Below, piece after piece: positions 53,102 to 61,344 of a DNA stretch of 64,000 nt. The stretch is from Pseudomonas sp. GD04019. GTDB taxonomy: Bacteria; Pseudomonadota; Gammaproteobacteria; Pseudomonadales; Pseudomonadaceae. The DNA is taken from the NCBI RefSeq assembly GCF_029837695.1, contig NZ_JAOEEA010000001.1:1-64000 (forward strand), in the 5' to 3' direction. Under the pieces are notes generated by a model. The model was given only the letters and a program-made list of their open reading frames with translations, was not told the origin of the DNA and searched no databases. The stretch's first letter is position 1. The number at the start of each line of letters is the position of its first letter. The translations under genes and the position numbers were made by a program.

Positions 53102-53755
53102 ATGCTTCTGCCCCATTCGGCGCACCAGCGTCCGGCCCTGGCCGTGCTGATCGCCTTCCACATCCTCATCATCATCGCCAGCAACTACCTGGTGCAGCTG
53201 CCGATCACCCTGTTCGGCTGGCACACCACCTGGGGCGCGTTCAGCTTCCCGTTCATCTTCCTGGCCAGCGACCTGACCGTGCGCCTGCTCGGCAAGAGCC
53301 CGGCGCGTCAGGTGATCGCCCGCGTGATGATTCCCGCCCTGCTCGCCTCCTACGTGGTCTCGGTGCTGTTCCAGGAAGGCGCCTTCCGCGGCCTGGCGGC
53401 ACTCGGCGAGTACAACGAGTTTGTCCTGCGCATCTCGGTGGCCAGCTTCCTCGCCTATGTGCTCGGCCAACTGCTCGACATCCAGGTGTTCGATCGCCTG
53501 CGCCAGCTGCGCCAGTGGTGGATAGCGCCGACCGCCTCGACCATCCTCGGCAACCTGCTGGACACCTTCGCCTTCTTCTCGGTGGCCTTCTGGCGCAGCG
53601 ACAACCCCTTCATGGCCGAGCACTGGGTGGAGATCGCCACGGTGGACTACGGGGTCAAGCTGGCCGTCAGCCTGATGCTGTTCGTGCCGCTGTACGGCGT
53701 GCTGCTGCGCGCCATACTGCGAGTGCTGGACAACCGAGCCCAGGCGCCGGCCTGA
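53102..53755 (+). CDS. yhhQ: Queuosine precursor transporter YhhQ
   Basis: A 217-aa six-segment membrane protein of the YhhQ/DUF165 (COG1738) family. LVQLPITLFGWHTTWGAF and FPFIFLASDLTVRLLG are typical, as is the late LGNLLDTFAFF. Imports preQ0/preQ1 for queuosine synthesis. The start at 53102 (MLLPHSAHQRP) is preferred over 53063, which lies inside the riboswitch. Regulated by the preQ1-I element. Confidence 0.94.
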   Translation: MLLPHSAHQRPALAVLIAFHILIIIASNYLVQLPITLFGWHTTWGAFSFPFIFLASDLTVRLLGKSPARQVIARVMIPALLASYVVSVLFQEGAFRGLAALGEYNEFVLRISVASFLAYVLGQLLDIQVFDRLRQLRQWWIAPTASTILGNLLDTFAFFSVAFWRSDNPFMAEHWVEIATVDYGVKLAVSLMLFVPLYGVLLRAILRVLDNRAQAPA

Positions 53756-53861
53756 AGGAACATTCAAGCGCAGCCGCGCTCGAACCCAGTATGACCCACT
53801 GGAGAAGAGCGGCTCGCCCCAGCGCAGCGGCCCGCATCACCAGGCAGCCCTGGGGAATTGC

Positions 53862-54398
53862 ATGAAACCAGCCTTGATCTACCACGTAGCCGCCAGCCTG
53901 GATGGCTATATCGCCCGCCCGGATGGGCAGGTGGACTGGCTGTCGCCCGCCGTGACCGATGACAGTCATGGCTACGCGGCGTTCTATCAGGGCATCGATG
54001 GCCTGCTGATGGGCCGCGCCACCTACGACATGCTGCGCGGCCTTGATAATGCCTGGCCCTATGCCGGCAAGCCTTGCCTGGTTCTCGCGCGCAATCCGCT
54101 GGAGGCACCGCCAAGCGATGTCGACGGGCGCCACTGCACGCCCATAGAAGCGCTGGAGGAACTAGCAGCACGTGGCTGCAAGCGGGTCTGGCTGGTGGGC
54201 GGCGGCAGCCTGGCCGGCAACTGCCTGGCCGCCGGTCTGCTCGACGAGCTGCTGGTGAACATCGTTCCGTATCTGCTGGGTGCCGGCATCCCGCTGTTTG
54301 CCACCGGCCTGGAGCGCCGTCTGCGCCTGCGCGGGCAGCAGAGCTTGAGCAGCGGCGTGACGCAGCTGCACTACCAGGTGCTGGCGGAAGACGCCTGA
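53862..54398 (+). CDS. Dihydrofolate reductase-fold (RibD C-terminal-like) protein
   Basis: A 178-aa protein of the RibD_C/YyaP family: IYHVAASLDGYIARPDG at the N-terminus, LLMGRATYDM, then VWLVGGGSLAG and the FATG end. NADPH-dependent reductase fold; substrate not known, and conventional folate reduction is not implied. Converges on rarD, one base between stops. Confidence 0.88.
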   Translation: MKPALIYHVAASLDGYIARPDGQVDWLSPAVTDDSHGYAAFYQGIDGLLMGRATYDMLRGLDNAWPYAGKPCLVLARNPLEAPPSDVDGRHCTPIEALEELAARGCKRVWLVGGGSLAGNCLAAGLLDELLVNIVPYLLGAGIPLFATGLERRLRLRGQQSLSSGVTQLHYQVLAEDA

Positions 54399-55295
54399 CT
54401 AGCTCGCCTGTCGCGCCTGCTTGTGCAACAGACGCGCACTGTCCCAGCCGGTGAGCAGCACCGCCAGCCAGATCGGCCCGTAGGTCCACAGCTGCTGGGG
54501 AGCGAAGGCCTCGCCTAGGAACAGCACGGCGACGCCGAACAGCAGCACCGGCTCCACATAACTGAGAATGCCGAACAGCCCCAGCGGCAACAGGCGACTG
54601 GCCGCCATCATGGCACCGAAGGCCAACGCGCTGAGCAGGCCCAAACCGGGCAATAGCCACCACAGCTGCGGCACCTGCGCGAACACCGCCGGCGGGCCGT
54701 AGGCATGGATCAGCCAGATGGCCAGTGGCGCCAGCATCAGCATCTCCAGAACGAAGCCGGACAGCGCATCCAGCTTCATCCAGCGGCGCAGCATGAAGTA
54801 CGGCGGATAGCCGAGGGCGGCTACCAGGGTCACCCAGGAAAAGGCACGGGTCAGCCACAGCTCGTGGGCCACACCCAGCAGCGCGCAGCACACGGCGATG
54901 CGCTGCAACGGGCGCAGACGCTCGCCGTAGAACAACCGGCCGACCAGCACCATGGCCAGCGGCAGCAAAAAGTAGCCGAGAGACACGTCGAGCATCTTGC
55001 CGGCCAGCGGCGCCCAGACGAACAGCAGCCACTGCACACCCATCAACGCCGCCGCCAGCGGCAATGCGGCCAGCAGCAGCGGCTCGCGGCGCAGGCGCAC
55101 GAAGGCCGCGCCGAGCACGTCCCATTGTCGGGCCAGGGCCACCAGCAGCAGGACCGCCGGAATCGACCAGAGGATGCGCTGGGCGAACACCTGCAGGCCG
55201 TCCAGCGGCGCCAGTTCGCGCACGTAGCCGGGAATCAGTACGAACATCACCGACGCCGCCACGGACAGCGCCACACCACGACCCGACAGCTGCAC
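54399..55295 (-). CDS. rarD: EamA/RarD-type transporter
   Basis: A 298-aa, ten-segment member of the RarD branch: GVALSVAASVMFVLIPGY start, ILWSIPAVLLL, and FGILSYVEPVLLFGVAV near the end. RarD proteins are chloramphenicol-sensitivity homologues of uncertain substrate. I use the symbol on the basis of this pattern. Confidence 0.83.
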   Translation of the reverse strand: MQLSGRGVALSVAASVMFVLIPGYVRELAPLDGLQVFAQRILWSIPAVLLLVALARQWDVLGAAFVRLRREPLLLAALPLAAALMGVQWLLFVWAPLAGKMLDVSLGYFLLPLAMVLVGRLFYGERLRPLQRIAVCCALLGVAHELWLTRAFSWVTLVAALGYPPYFMLRRWMKLDALSGFVLEMLMLAPLAIWLIHAYGPPAVFAQVPQLWWLLPGLGLLSALAFGAMMAASRLLPLGLFGILSYVEPVLLFGVAVLFLGEAFAPQQLWTYGPIWLAVLLTGWDSARLLHKQARQAS

Positions 55296-55471
55296 CGCCG
55301 CCTCCGACCACCAGATTCAAGGTGCGCTATGGCAACACACGCCGTTCAATATCTCAAACACAGTTATGAACGGGTGAATGAGTACAGCTCTGCGCAACCA
55401 TGCCGCACCACGGAACGCCCGGAAGACTCGCCGCTCCCGGCAGTGCAATCACAGGCTTTCCCGCGCCCAAT

Positions 55472-55512
55472 AAAAAACCGGCCCGCCGGGAGGAGCACCC
55501 GTGCGAACCGGT
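55472..55512 (-). terminator. Candidate terminator of azoR
   Basis: Minus-strand reading: ACCGG...CGGG...CCCG...CCGGT followed by TTTTT. An imperfect compound stem 41 bp beyond the azoR stop. Confidence 0.5.
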
Positions 55513-55552
55513 GGACGGACCGAGAACTCGGCCCCAGAGGAGAGTCGGTGAA

Positions 55553-56152
55553 TCAGGCGACCTGGGCCAGTTGCTCGCGGGCCTTGGCGAGGCCTTGCTC
55601 GGAGAACTCGGCGCCCATGTTCAGGCCCTCGGCATGCACGAACTGCACGTCGTGAATGCCGATGAAGGCCATGGCCTGGCGCAGGTAGGGTTCCTGGTGA
55701 TCCAGACCGCTGCCGGCGTAGATGCCGCCACGGGCGGTCAGCACAACGGCGCGCTTGCCGGTGAGCAGGCCCTGGGGGCCGGTCTCGGTGTACTTGAAGG
55801 TGACACCGGCACGCAGCACATGGTCCAGCCAGGCTTTCAGGGTGCTGGGGATGGCGAAGTTGTACATCGGCGCGGCCAGGACCAGCACGTCGGCGGCCAG
55901 TACTTCGTCGGTCAGCTGGTTGGAGCGGGCGGCCGCGGCCTTCTCGGCATCGCTCTGCTGCTCGGCAGGCTTCATCCAGCCGGCGAGCAGGGTTTCATCC
56001 AGGTGTGGTACCGGTTGCTTGGCCAGGTCACGCACAGTCACCTGATCCTGCGGGTGGGCGGCCTGCCACTGGGCGATGAAGTCGGCGGTCAGCTGGCGGG
56101 AAACGGAACCTTCTTGGCGGGCGCTGCTTTCGATAACGAGGATGCGGGACAT
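55553..56152 (-). CDS. azoR: FMN-dependent NADH-azoreductase
   Basis: A 199-aa flavodoxin-fold quinone/azo reductase: MSRILVIESSARQEGSVSRQ at the N-terminus binds FMN phosphate; APMYNFAIPSTLKAWLD is the family core; TARGGIY is the third flavin contact. Probably protects against quinones. The LysR gene at 56808 is close and reads the opposite way. Its ribosome binding site sits in a stable dyad (56160-56191). Confidence 0.94.
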   Translation of the reverse strand: MSRILVIESSARQEGSVSRQLTADFIAQWQAAHPQDQVTVRDLAKQPVPHLDETLLAGWMKPAEQQSDAEKAAAARSNQLTDEVLAADVLVLAAPMYNFAIPSTLKAWLDHVLRAGVTFKYTETGPQGLLTGKRAVVLTARGGIYAGSGLDHQEPYLRQAMAFIGIHDVQFVHAEGLNMGAEFSEQGLAKAREQLAQVA

Positions 56153-56159
56153 TTGGCTA

Positions 56160-56191
56160 ACTCCATCGGGGTTGTTTGGCTTCGATGGAGT
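56160..56191 (-). promoter_or_regulatory. Leader hairpin burying the azoR ribosome binding site
   Basis: Perfect 9-bp inverted repeat: ACTCCATCG (56191-56183 on the minus strand), 14-nt loop, CGATGGAGT (56168-56160). The second arm contains GGAG, the azoR ribosome binding site, 8 nt before the ATG. The structure could control translation, or the dyad could be a protein operator. Confidence 0.65.
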
Positions 56192-56233
56192 GAAGGTTAT
56201 GGTCAGCCAATAAGATTAAAAAGCGCAAATATC

Positions 56234-56272
56234 CGCTTCAAATAATCGATTAAGTTGATTATTTTCGAAGCG
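56234..56272. promoter_or_regulatory. AT-rich dyad upstream of azoR
   Basis: CGCTTCAAATAATC (56234-56247) opposes GATTATTTTCGAAGCG (56257-56272); arms match except for a 2-nt bulge. It lies between the azoR leader and the small gene ending at 56283. It may be an operator for azoR, or a terminator for that gene (a short T-run follows on the minus strand). Confidence 0.55.
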
Positions 56273-56282
56273 AGTTCTAGGC

Positions 56283-56597
56283 TCACTTCTGCTCGCAGGT
56301 AAGATCCACCCGCAGCTTGATGATGTTGCGGGCGAACTTCACCGTCTGGGTCACGCTCTCCCCGGCCTTGAGCTCGGCAGCGCGGGTGCGCGGCGCCTCG
56401 GGGCCGTTCTGGAACCGCGCGCTGCACTTGGCATTGAGGGTGCCGTAGTTGTACAGGGTGAGGCCGCCGATGTTGCTGTCGATCTCCTGGATCGTGGCGG
56501 ATACCTCGGCGCCGTTCAGCTGCTTCTTCAGCTCGGTGGGATAGGCGAAGGCGGTCAGCGGCAACATAGCGAGCAGGACCAGGCAGCAGTTTTTCAT
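56283..56597 (-). CDS. Small exported protein, unknown function
   Basis: A 104-aa protein with a signal peptide (MKNCCLVLLAMLPLTAFA) and an immunoglobulin-like beta pattern: TLYNYGTLNAKCSARFQNG, then the LKAGESVTQTVKFARN stretch and a C-terminal LTCEQK. Two cysteines could pair. AAGGAG 7 nt before the ATG at 56597 decides this start over the GTG at 56603. Function unknown. Confidence 0.82.
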   Translation of the reverse strand: MKNCCLVLLAMLPLTAFAYPTELKKQLNGAEVSATIQEIDSNIGGLTLYNYGTLNAKCSARFQNGPEAPRTRAAELKAGESVTQTVKFARNIIKLRVDLTCEQK

Positions 56598-56807
56598 CGG
56601 CACTCTCCTTTTTGGGGTGCCTAGTGTGCTGTCTCGAAATTAACTGTTCAATTCGGCTGGCGTATTTTCCCGCCATCCTGCGTTGCCACTCCTCGCCATA
56701 GCTCTGCTATGACTTGTCGCGGCGCCTTGGCTGGCAGAAAGATCCACTCACCCGTTCTTGAACGTAACTCCAAGACAGCACACCCGATCAGAGAAGAGGA
56801 AGCGGCG

Positions 56808-57734
56808 ATGAAAGCGCCCCGTGTCACGCTGGATCAATGGCGCACCCTGCAAGCGGTGGTGGACCATGGCGGCTTCGCCCAGGCGGCCGAAGCGCTGCAC
56901 CGCTCGCAGTCCTCGGTGAGCTACACGGTGGCGCGCATGCAGGAGCAGCTGGGCGCGCCGCTGCTGCGCATCGACGGACGCAAGGCGGTACTCACCGAGG
57001 CCGGCGAGGTGCTGCTGCGCCGCTCGCGGCAACTGGTCAAGCAGGCCAGCCAGCTAGAAGAGCTGGCCCACCACATGGAGCAGGGTTGGGAGGCCGAAGT
57101 GCGCCTGGTGGTGGACGCCGCCTACCCCACCGCCAACATCGTGCGCACCCTCTCCGCCTTCATGCCGCAGAGCCGTGGCTGCCGCGTGCGCCTGCGTGAG
57201 GAGGTGCTGTCCGGGGTCGAGGAAGTGCTGCGCGAAGGCTCGGCGGACCTGGCCATCAGCGCCCTCAACATCACCGGCTACCTGCCCATCGAACTGGGCG
57301 AGGTGGAGTTCCTCGCCGTGGCCCACCCGGAACATCCGCTACATCGCCTGCAGCGCCCGGTGACCTTCCAGGACCTGGAAGGCCAGATGCAAGTGGTGAC
57401 CCGCGACAGCGGCCGCGTGCAGCCGCGCGACGCCGGCTGGCTCGGCGCCGAACAGCGCTGGACGGTCGGCAGCCTGCCCACCGCACGCACCTTCGTCAGC
57501 AGCGGCCTGGGCTTCGCCTGGTTGCCACACCACTTGATCGCCCGCGAGCTGGAAGAAGGCCTGCTCAAGCCGTTGCCGATGGAACAGGGCGACGTGCGCC
57601 GACCACGCTTCTTCCTCTACAGCAACAAGGACAAGGTGCTCGGCCCGGCCACGCAGATTCTCATCGAGCTGATCAAGAACTTCGACGGCGCGCCGCTGGA
57701 GGCGCCTTTCGCCGCGCCGCTCTCGGCCAGTTGA
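56808..57734 (+). CDS. LysR-family transcriptional regulator
   Basis: A 308-aa LysR protein with HTH residues ~4-63 (GGFAQAAEALHRSQSSVSYTVARMQ) and an effector-binding domain. Opposite to azoR and the small exported gene, and 10 bp upstream of an alpha/beta hydrolase. It is a good candidate regulator of azoR or of the hydrolase. Start at 56808 (MKAPRVTLDQW). Confidence 0.93.
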   Translation: MKAPRVTLDQWRTLQAVVDHGGFAQAAEALHRSQSSVSYTVARMQEQLGAPLLRIDGRKAVLTEAGEVLLRRSRQLVKQASQLEELAHHMEQGWEAEVRLVVDAAYPTANIVRTLSAFMPQSRGCRVRLREEVLSGVEEVLREGSADLAISALNITGYLPIELGEVEFLAVAHPEHPLHRLQRPVTFQDLEGQMQVVTRDSGRVQPRDAGWLGAEQRWTVGSLPTARTFVSSGLGFAWLPHHLIARELEEGLLKPLPMEQGDVRRPRFFLYSNKDKVLGPATQILIELIKNFDGAPLEAPFAAPLSAS

Positions 57735-57744
57735 GGAGTCCAGC

Positions 57745-58572
57745 ATGTCCTACTTCGAACATCAGGGTTGCCAGCTGCATTACGAGGACCACGGCCAGGG
57801 CGAACCGGTGCTGCTGGTGCACGGCCTCGGCTCCAGCATCCAGGACTGGGAATATCAGATACCGCACCTGCTGCAGGGTCGCCGCGTGCTGGCCATCGAC
57901 CTGCGCGGCCACGGCCGCTCCGGCAAACCGCGCGGGCGTTACAGCATGGCCGGCTTCGCCGCCGACGTGGCGGCGCTGATCGAACACCTGGGCCTGCCGC
58001 AAGTGCATCTGGTGGGCATCTCCATGGGCGGCATGGTCGGCTTCCAGCTGGGCGTAGACCGCCCCGAGCTGCTGCGCAGCCTGACCATTGTCAACAGCGC
58101 CCCGGAAGTGAAGGCCAAAAGCGCCGCCGACCGCTGGCAGCTGGTCAAGCGCTGGACCCTGTCGCGCCTGCTGAGCATGCAGACTATTGGTAAAGGCCTG
58201 GGGCGTATCCTCTTCCCACACCCGGAGCAGGCAGAGCTGCGTGCCAAGATCGAGCAGCGCTGGCCGCAGAACGACAAGCGCGCCTACCTGGCCAGCCTGG
58301 ACGCGATCATCGGCTGGGGCGTGCGCGAACGCCTGAGCACGATCACCTGTCCTACCCTGGTGGTCACGGCCGACCGCGACTACACCCCGGTCACCAGCAA
58401 GGAGGCCTATGTGCGCGAGCTACCCAACGCGCGCCTGGTGGTGATCGAACGCTCGCGCCACGCCACCCCGATGGACCAGCCGCAACGCTTCAATGCCGTC
58501 CTGGACGACTTCCTCGCCCAGGTCGAGCGCAATCAACCGCAAGAGAAAAACAAGGACCCGCAACCATGCTGA
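57745..58572 (+). CDS. Alpha/beta hydrolase
   Basis: A 275-aa hydrolase: oxyanion region [10 protein letters not shown], nucleophile elbow GISMGGMVG (Ser ~94), and the C-terminal His in [12 protein letters not shown]. Similar to BioH/PcaD-like esterases. It overlaps ppiA by seven bases (ATGCTGA), so the two are translated together. Confidence 0.92.
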   Translation: MSYFEHQGCQLHYEDHGQGEPVLLVHGLGSSIQDWEYQIPHLLQGRRVLAIDLRGHGRSGKPRGRYSMAGFAADVAALIEHLGLPQVHLVGISMGGMVGFQLGVDRPELLRSLTIVNSAPEVKAKSAADRWQLVKRWTLSRLLSMQTIGKGLGRILFPHPEQAELRAKIEQRWPQNDKRAYLASLDAIIGWGVRERLSTITCPTLVVTADRDYTPVTSKEAYVRELPNARLVVIERSRHATPMDQPQRFNAVLDDFLAQVERNQPQEKNKDPQPC

Positions 58573-59120
58573 AGCAACTCCTCCTCTCCGCCTGTGGCCT
58601 GCTGCTGAGCACCAGCCTGCTAGCCGCCGGCAACCCCCACGTGCTGCTGACCACCAGCCTCGGCGACATCGAGATCGAGCTCAACGCCGAGAAGGCGCCG
58701 ATCAGCACGCAGAACTTCCTCGGCTACGTGGACGCCGGCTTCTACAACGGCACCCAGTTCCACCGCGTGATCCCGGGCTTCATGATCCAGGGCGGCGGCT
58801 TCGATGCCGACATGGGCGAGAAGGACACCTTCAAACCGATCAAGAACGAGGCCGACAACGGCCTGCGCAATGACCGCGGCACCCTGGCCATGGCCCGCAC
58901 CCAGGTGGTGGACTCGGCCACCAGCCAGTTCTTCATCAACCACAAGGACAACGACTTCCTCAACCACGGCGGCCGCGACTTCGGCTACGCGGTGTTCGGC
59001 AAGGTCGTGCGCGGCATGGACGTGGTCGACCGCATCGCCGGCGTGCGCACCGGCAACCGCGGCATGCACCAGAACGTACCGGTCGAGCCGGTGCTGATCC
59101 TCAGCGCGAAGAAGCTCTGA
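58566..59120 (+). CDS. ppiA: Periplasmic peptidyl-prolyl isomerase A (cyclophilin)
   Basis: A 184-aa cyclophilin with signal peptide ([10 protein letters not shown]). Core motifs: [36 protein letters not shown] and [17 protein letters not shown]. Catalyses proline isomerisation during periplasmic folding. Followed by a 12-bp hairpin. Confidence 0.95.
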   Translation: MLKQLLLSACGLLLSTSLLAAGNPHVLLTTSLGDIEIELNAEKAPISTQNFLGYVDAGFYNGTQFHRVIPGFMIQGGGFDADMGEKDTFKPIKNEADNGLRNDRGTLAMARTQVVDSATSQFFINHKDNDFLNHGGRDFGYAVFGKVVRGMDVVDRIAGVRTGNRGMHQNVPVEPVLILSAKKL

Positions 59121-59130
59121 CCTGCCACTC

Positions 59131-59160
59131 CTGACGCAGCCACTCGAATGGCTGCGTCAG
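59131..59160 (+). terminator. Hairpin after ppiA
   Basis: CTGACGCAGCCA-CTCGAA-TGGCTGCGTCAG, a perfect 12-bp stem 10 bp beyond the stop. It lacks a T-tract (followed by CCCCCC), so it may stabilise the mRNA or act with Rho. Confidence 0.65.
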
Positions 59161-59233
59161 CCCCCCGACATGCAGATCGCAACAAGCAAACAGCTTGCTC
59201 GGACGCGCCCAGATTTCTGAGCACAAATGCGCG

Positions 59234-59581
59234 TTACAAGCGCGGTCCCTCATCTGGCCGAGAAATAATCCTCAGCCGTTCGCTGCGCACCCATACACCC
59301 GCATCCTCTTCATCACCGGCCGGATACATGATCTGTGACCAGCCGTCGTACTCGCTGTAAATCGAAACACCATCGCCGGGCATGATGAACTTGCCGGAAA
59401 TGCGACACGCCGCGCTGGGAGCCGAATGAAAATGAGCACGGCCCCGCCCGACCACTTCGCCAATCCAGGGACGGTGCCAATCGGCATCCTTGGCTCGCGC
59501 ATCCAGCTCGCCGCAGCTCTCGGCAAATGCCAGCAATGGCCAGCCCAGCAGGACACACAGACCACAGACGATCCTCGTCAT
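59234..59581 (-). CDS. Small exported SH3-like protein
   Basis: A 115-aa protein with a signal peptide (LLGWPLLAFA-ES) and a bacterial SH3-like region: RAHFHSAPSAACRI, then the MPGDGVSIYSEYDGWSQIMY segment and GVWVRSERLRI. Such domains bind cell-wall peptides or partners. Last gene of a minus-strand run starting at 61259; function unknown. Confidence 0.78.
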   Translation of the reverse strand: MTRIVCGLCVLLGWPLLAFAESCGELDARAKDADWHRPWIGEVVGRGRAHFHSAPSAACRISGKFIMPGDGVSIYSEYDGWSQIMYPAGDEEDAGVWVRSERLRIISRPDEGPRL

Positions 59582-59594
59582 TCTCGCTCCTCGC

Positions 59595-59918
59595 TCAGCG
59601 CAGATAGGCGCCCACCTTGTACTCCAGCAGCTGAACCAGCTCCGGCTGCATATATTGATAGTCGTCCGGAATGCCCAGGCAGATCACCCGCCGATCCTTG
59701 AGCAGCGGGCCGAAGCGCTGCTGCAGGCGACGCTGATGCACCCGCTCCATGACGAAGATCAGCTCGGCCCATTGCACCTGCTCGGCGGACAGCAGCACCT
59801 CGGCATCCGGCGCCAGCCCGGCCGAATCGCTCTCCACGCCCGGCCAGGCGGCAAAGATCTGCTCGGCGGAGGGGCTGCGCAGGCGGTTGCGGCTGCAAAT
59901 GAACAGGGCGCGGGTCAT
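59595..59918 (-). CDS. Low-molecular-weight protein tyrosine phosphatase-like protein
   Basis: A 107-aa protein with the CX5R loop CSRNRLR (Cys8, Arg14) followed by SPSAEQ. The general acid region VICLGIPDDYQYM lies near the C-terminus (Asp pair). Short, about 40 residues less than classic LMW-PTPs. Start at 59918, four bases overlapping the small membrane-protein gene (ATGA). Confidence 0.88.
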   Translation of the reverse strand: MTRALFICSRNRLRSPSAEQIFAAWPGVESDSAGLAPDAEVLLSAEQVQWAELIFVMERVHQRRLQQRFGPLLKDRRVICLGIPDDYQYMQPELVQLLEYKVGAYLR

Positions 59919-60127
59919 GGGCGGCGCCACAACATCAGCAAGCCCAGCAAGGCAAACAGACCGATGCAGATGCCATAGCACCAGGCAGCAGGCCCGGAAT
60001 GGCCAATGGCTTCGACACTGCCGAAATCCTCCAGCCAGCGCCATAACGGCACCAGCAGCAAGGCCAGCAATACGCCGAGCGGCAGGCTCAGTGCCAGAAC
60101 CCCCAGGCTCAGCAACAGCCTCTTCAT
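59915..60127 (-). CDS. Small two-segment membrane protein
   Basis: A 70-aa protein with two hydrophobic helices (LLLSLGVLALSLPLGVLLALLLV and YGICIGLFALLGLLML). Start at 60127, one base after the FemAB-like gene stop (60129), and overlaps the phosphatase start. Tight coupling supports it as real; function unknown. Confidence 0.72.
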   Translation of the reverse strand: MKRLLLSLGVLALSLPLGVLLALLLVPLWRWLEDFGSVEAIGHSGPAAWCYGICIGLFALLGLLMLWRRP

Positions 60128-60128
60128 T

Positions 60129-61259
60129 TCAGGCTCCCTCCTGGCGATAGGGCAACAGCTCCCGCGCCTGTTCGGCATAGGCCATTACCGCCGGCCGCTC
60201 CTCGGCGAGGAACTGATCCACAGCGGCGCGCAAACCGGGATGCAGCAGATAGTGCCAGGAGCGGGTGATCTGCGGCTCGAAGCCACGGATCAGCTTGTGC
60301 TCGCCCTGGGCACCAGCGTCGAAGCGCTGCAGGCCTTCGGCGATGGCGCGCTCGATGCCCTGATAGAAGCAGGTCTCGAAATGCAGGCGGTCGAAGTCGC
60401 CCAGGCAGCCCCAGTAACGTCCGTAGAAGCTGTCGCCGCCCACCAGGCTGAAGGCCATGGCCACCGGGCGACTATTTTGCCGCGCACTGACCACGCGAAT
60501 GGCCTCGGGCATGCGCTCGGCCAGCAGGCTGAAGAACTCGCGCGTCAGGTACGGCGCGCGGCGCCGCACATGGTAGGTGCTGGCGTAGCAGGCGTAGACG
60601 AAATCCCAGTCCGCCTCGCTCAGCTCGTGGCCGAGCTGCCAGCGGAAGTCGATGCCGTGCCCGGCCACCTGTTCGCGCTCCTTGCGCAGCTGCTTGCGCT
60701 TGCGTGAGCTGAGGGCGTCGAGAAAGTCCAGGAAGTCGCGGTAACCGCGGTTGCGCCAGTGGTATTGGCAGTCCAGGCGCTGCAGCCAGCCCTCGCGCTC
60801 CTGGAACAGTGCATCGTCCTCGGCCCGCAGGAAGTTGATATGCAGCCCGGACACCCCCTCGCCCGCCAGAGTCGCCACCAGCTCATCGAGCAGCTTGCCG
60901 GCGACCTGCACATCACCCAGCAACCGCGCCCCCGTCACAGGGCTGAAGGGCACGGCGCCAAGCAGCTTGGGGTAATAGGCGACGCCGGCGCGGTGACAGG
61001 CATCGGCCCAGCCCATGTCGAACACGTACTCGCCGTAGGAATGCAGCTTCAGATAGGCCGGCAGCGCCGCCTGGGCCACACCGCTGTCGTCGCACAGCAG
61101 TCGGTGCGAGGCCTGCCAGCCGGAATTCCTGCCGACGCTGCCGCTGTCTTCCAGTGCCGAGAGAAAGGCATGGCGCAGGAACGGCTGCGGCTCGGGCAGC
61201 AGGGTGTCCCAGGCGGAGGGTTCGATATCGGCGAGGTGGTGCAGGGTACGGAGTGACAT
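60129..61259 (-). CDS. GNAT/FemAB-like acyltransferase
   Basis: A 376-aa protein of the FemAB-like GNAT type (PF04339 pattern): FLRHAFLSALEDSGSVG, GYRDFLDFLDALSSRKRKQL, VVSARQNSRPVAMAFSL and YGRYWGC. Members transfer amino acids or acyl groups; this subgroup is often linked to protein modification. First gene of the run FemAB-like, small TM protein, phosphatase, SH3 protein. Confidence 0.87.
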   Translation of the reverse strand: MSLRTLHHLADIEPSAWDTLLPEPQPFLRHAFLSALEDSGSVGRNSGWQASHRLLCDDSGVAQAALPAYLKLHSYGEYVFDMGWADACHRAGVAYYPKLLGAVPFSPVTGARLLGDVQVAGKLLDELVATLAGEGVSGLHINFLRAEDDALFQEREGWLQRLDCQYHWRNRGYRDFLDFLDALSSRKRKQLRKEREQVAGHGIDFRWQLGHELSEADWDFVYACYASTYHVRRRAPYLTREFFSLLAERMPEAIRVVSARQNSRPVAMAFSLVGGDSFYGRYWGCLGDFDRLHFETCFYQGIERAIAEGLQRFDAGAQGEHKLIRGFEPQITRSWHYLLHPGLRAAVDQFLAEERPAVMAYAEQARELLPYRQEGA

Positions 61260-61287
61260 GCCGCCAGTCTGGCGGCTCGCCGAGGCA

Positions 61288-61312
61288 AAAAAAAGCCCCG
61301 CAAAGCGGGGCT
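61288..61312 (-). terminator. Terminator of the OprP-type porin gene
   Basis: AGCCCCGC-AAA-GCGGGGCT (61294-61312) with a T8 run on the minus strand, 32 bp beyond the porin stop. Confidence 0.9.
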
Positions 61313-61344
61313 AGAAAGTAGGAGCGGAGCAGCGTTCGTTGTGC

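Noticed and set aside
52927..53184. N-terminal extension of the DEAD-box helicase to 53184
   Set aside because: It would be antisense to the yhhQ promoter, riboswitch and start; GTG at 52926 has a ribosome binding site and the family N-terminus.
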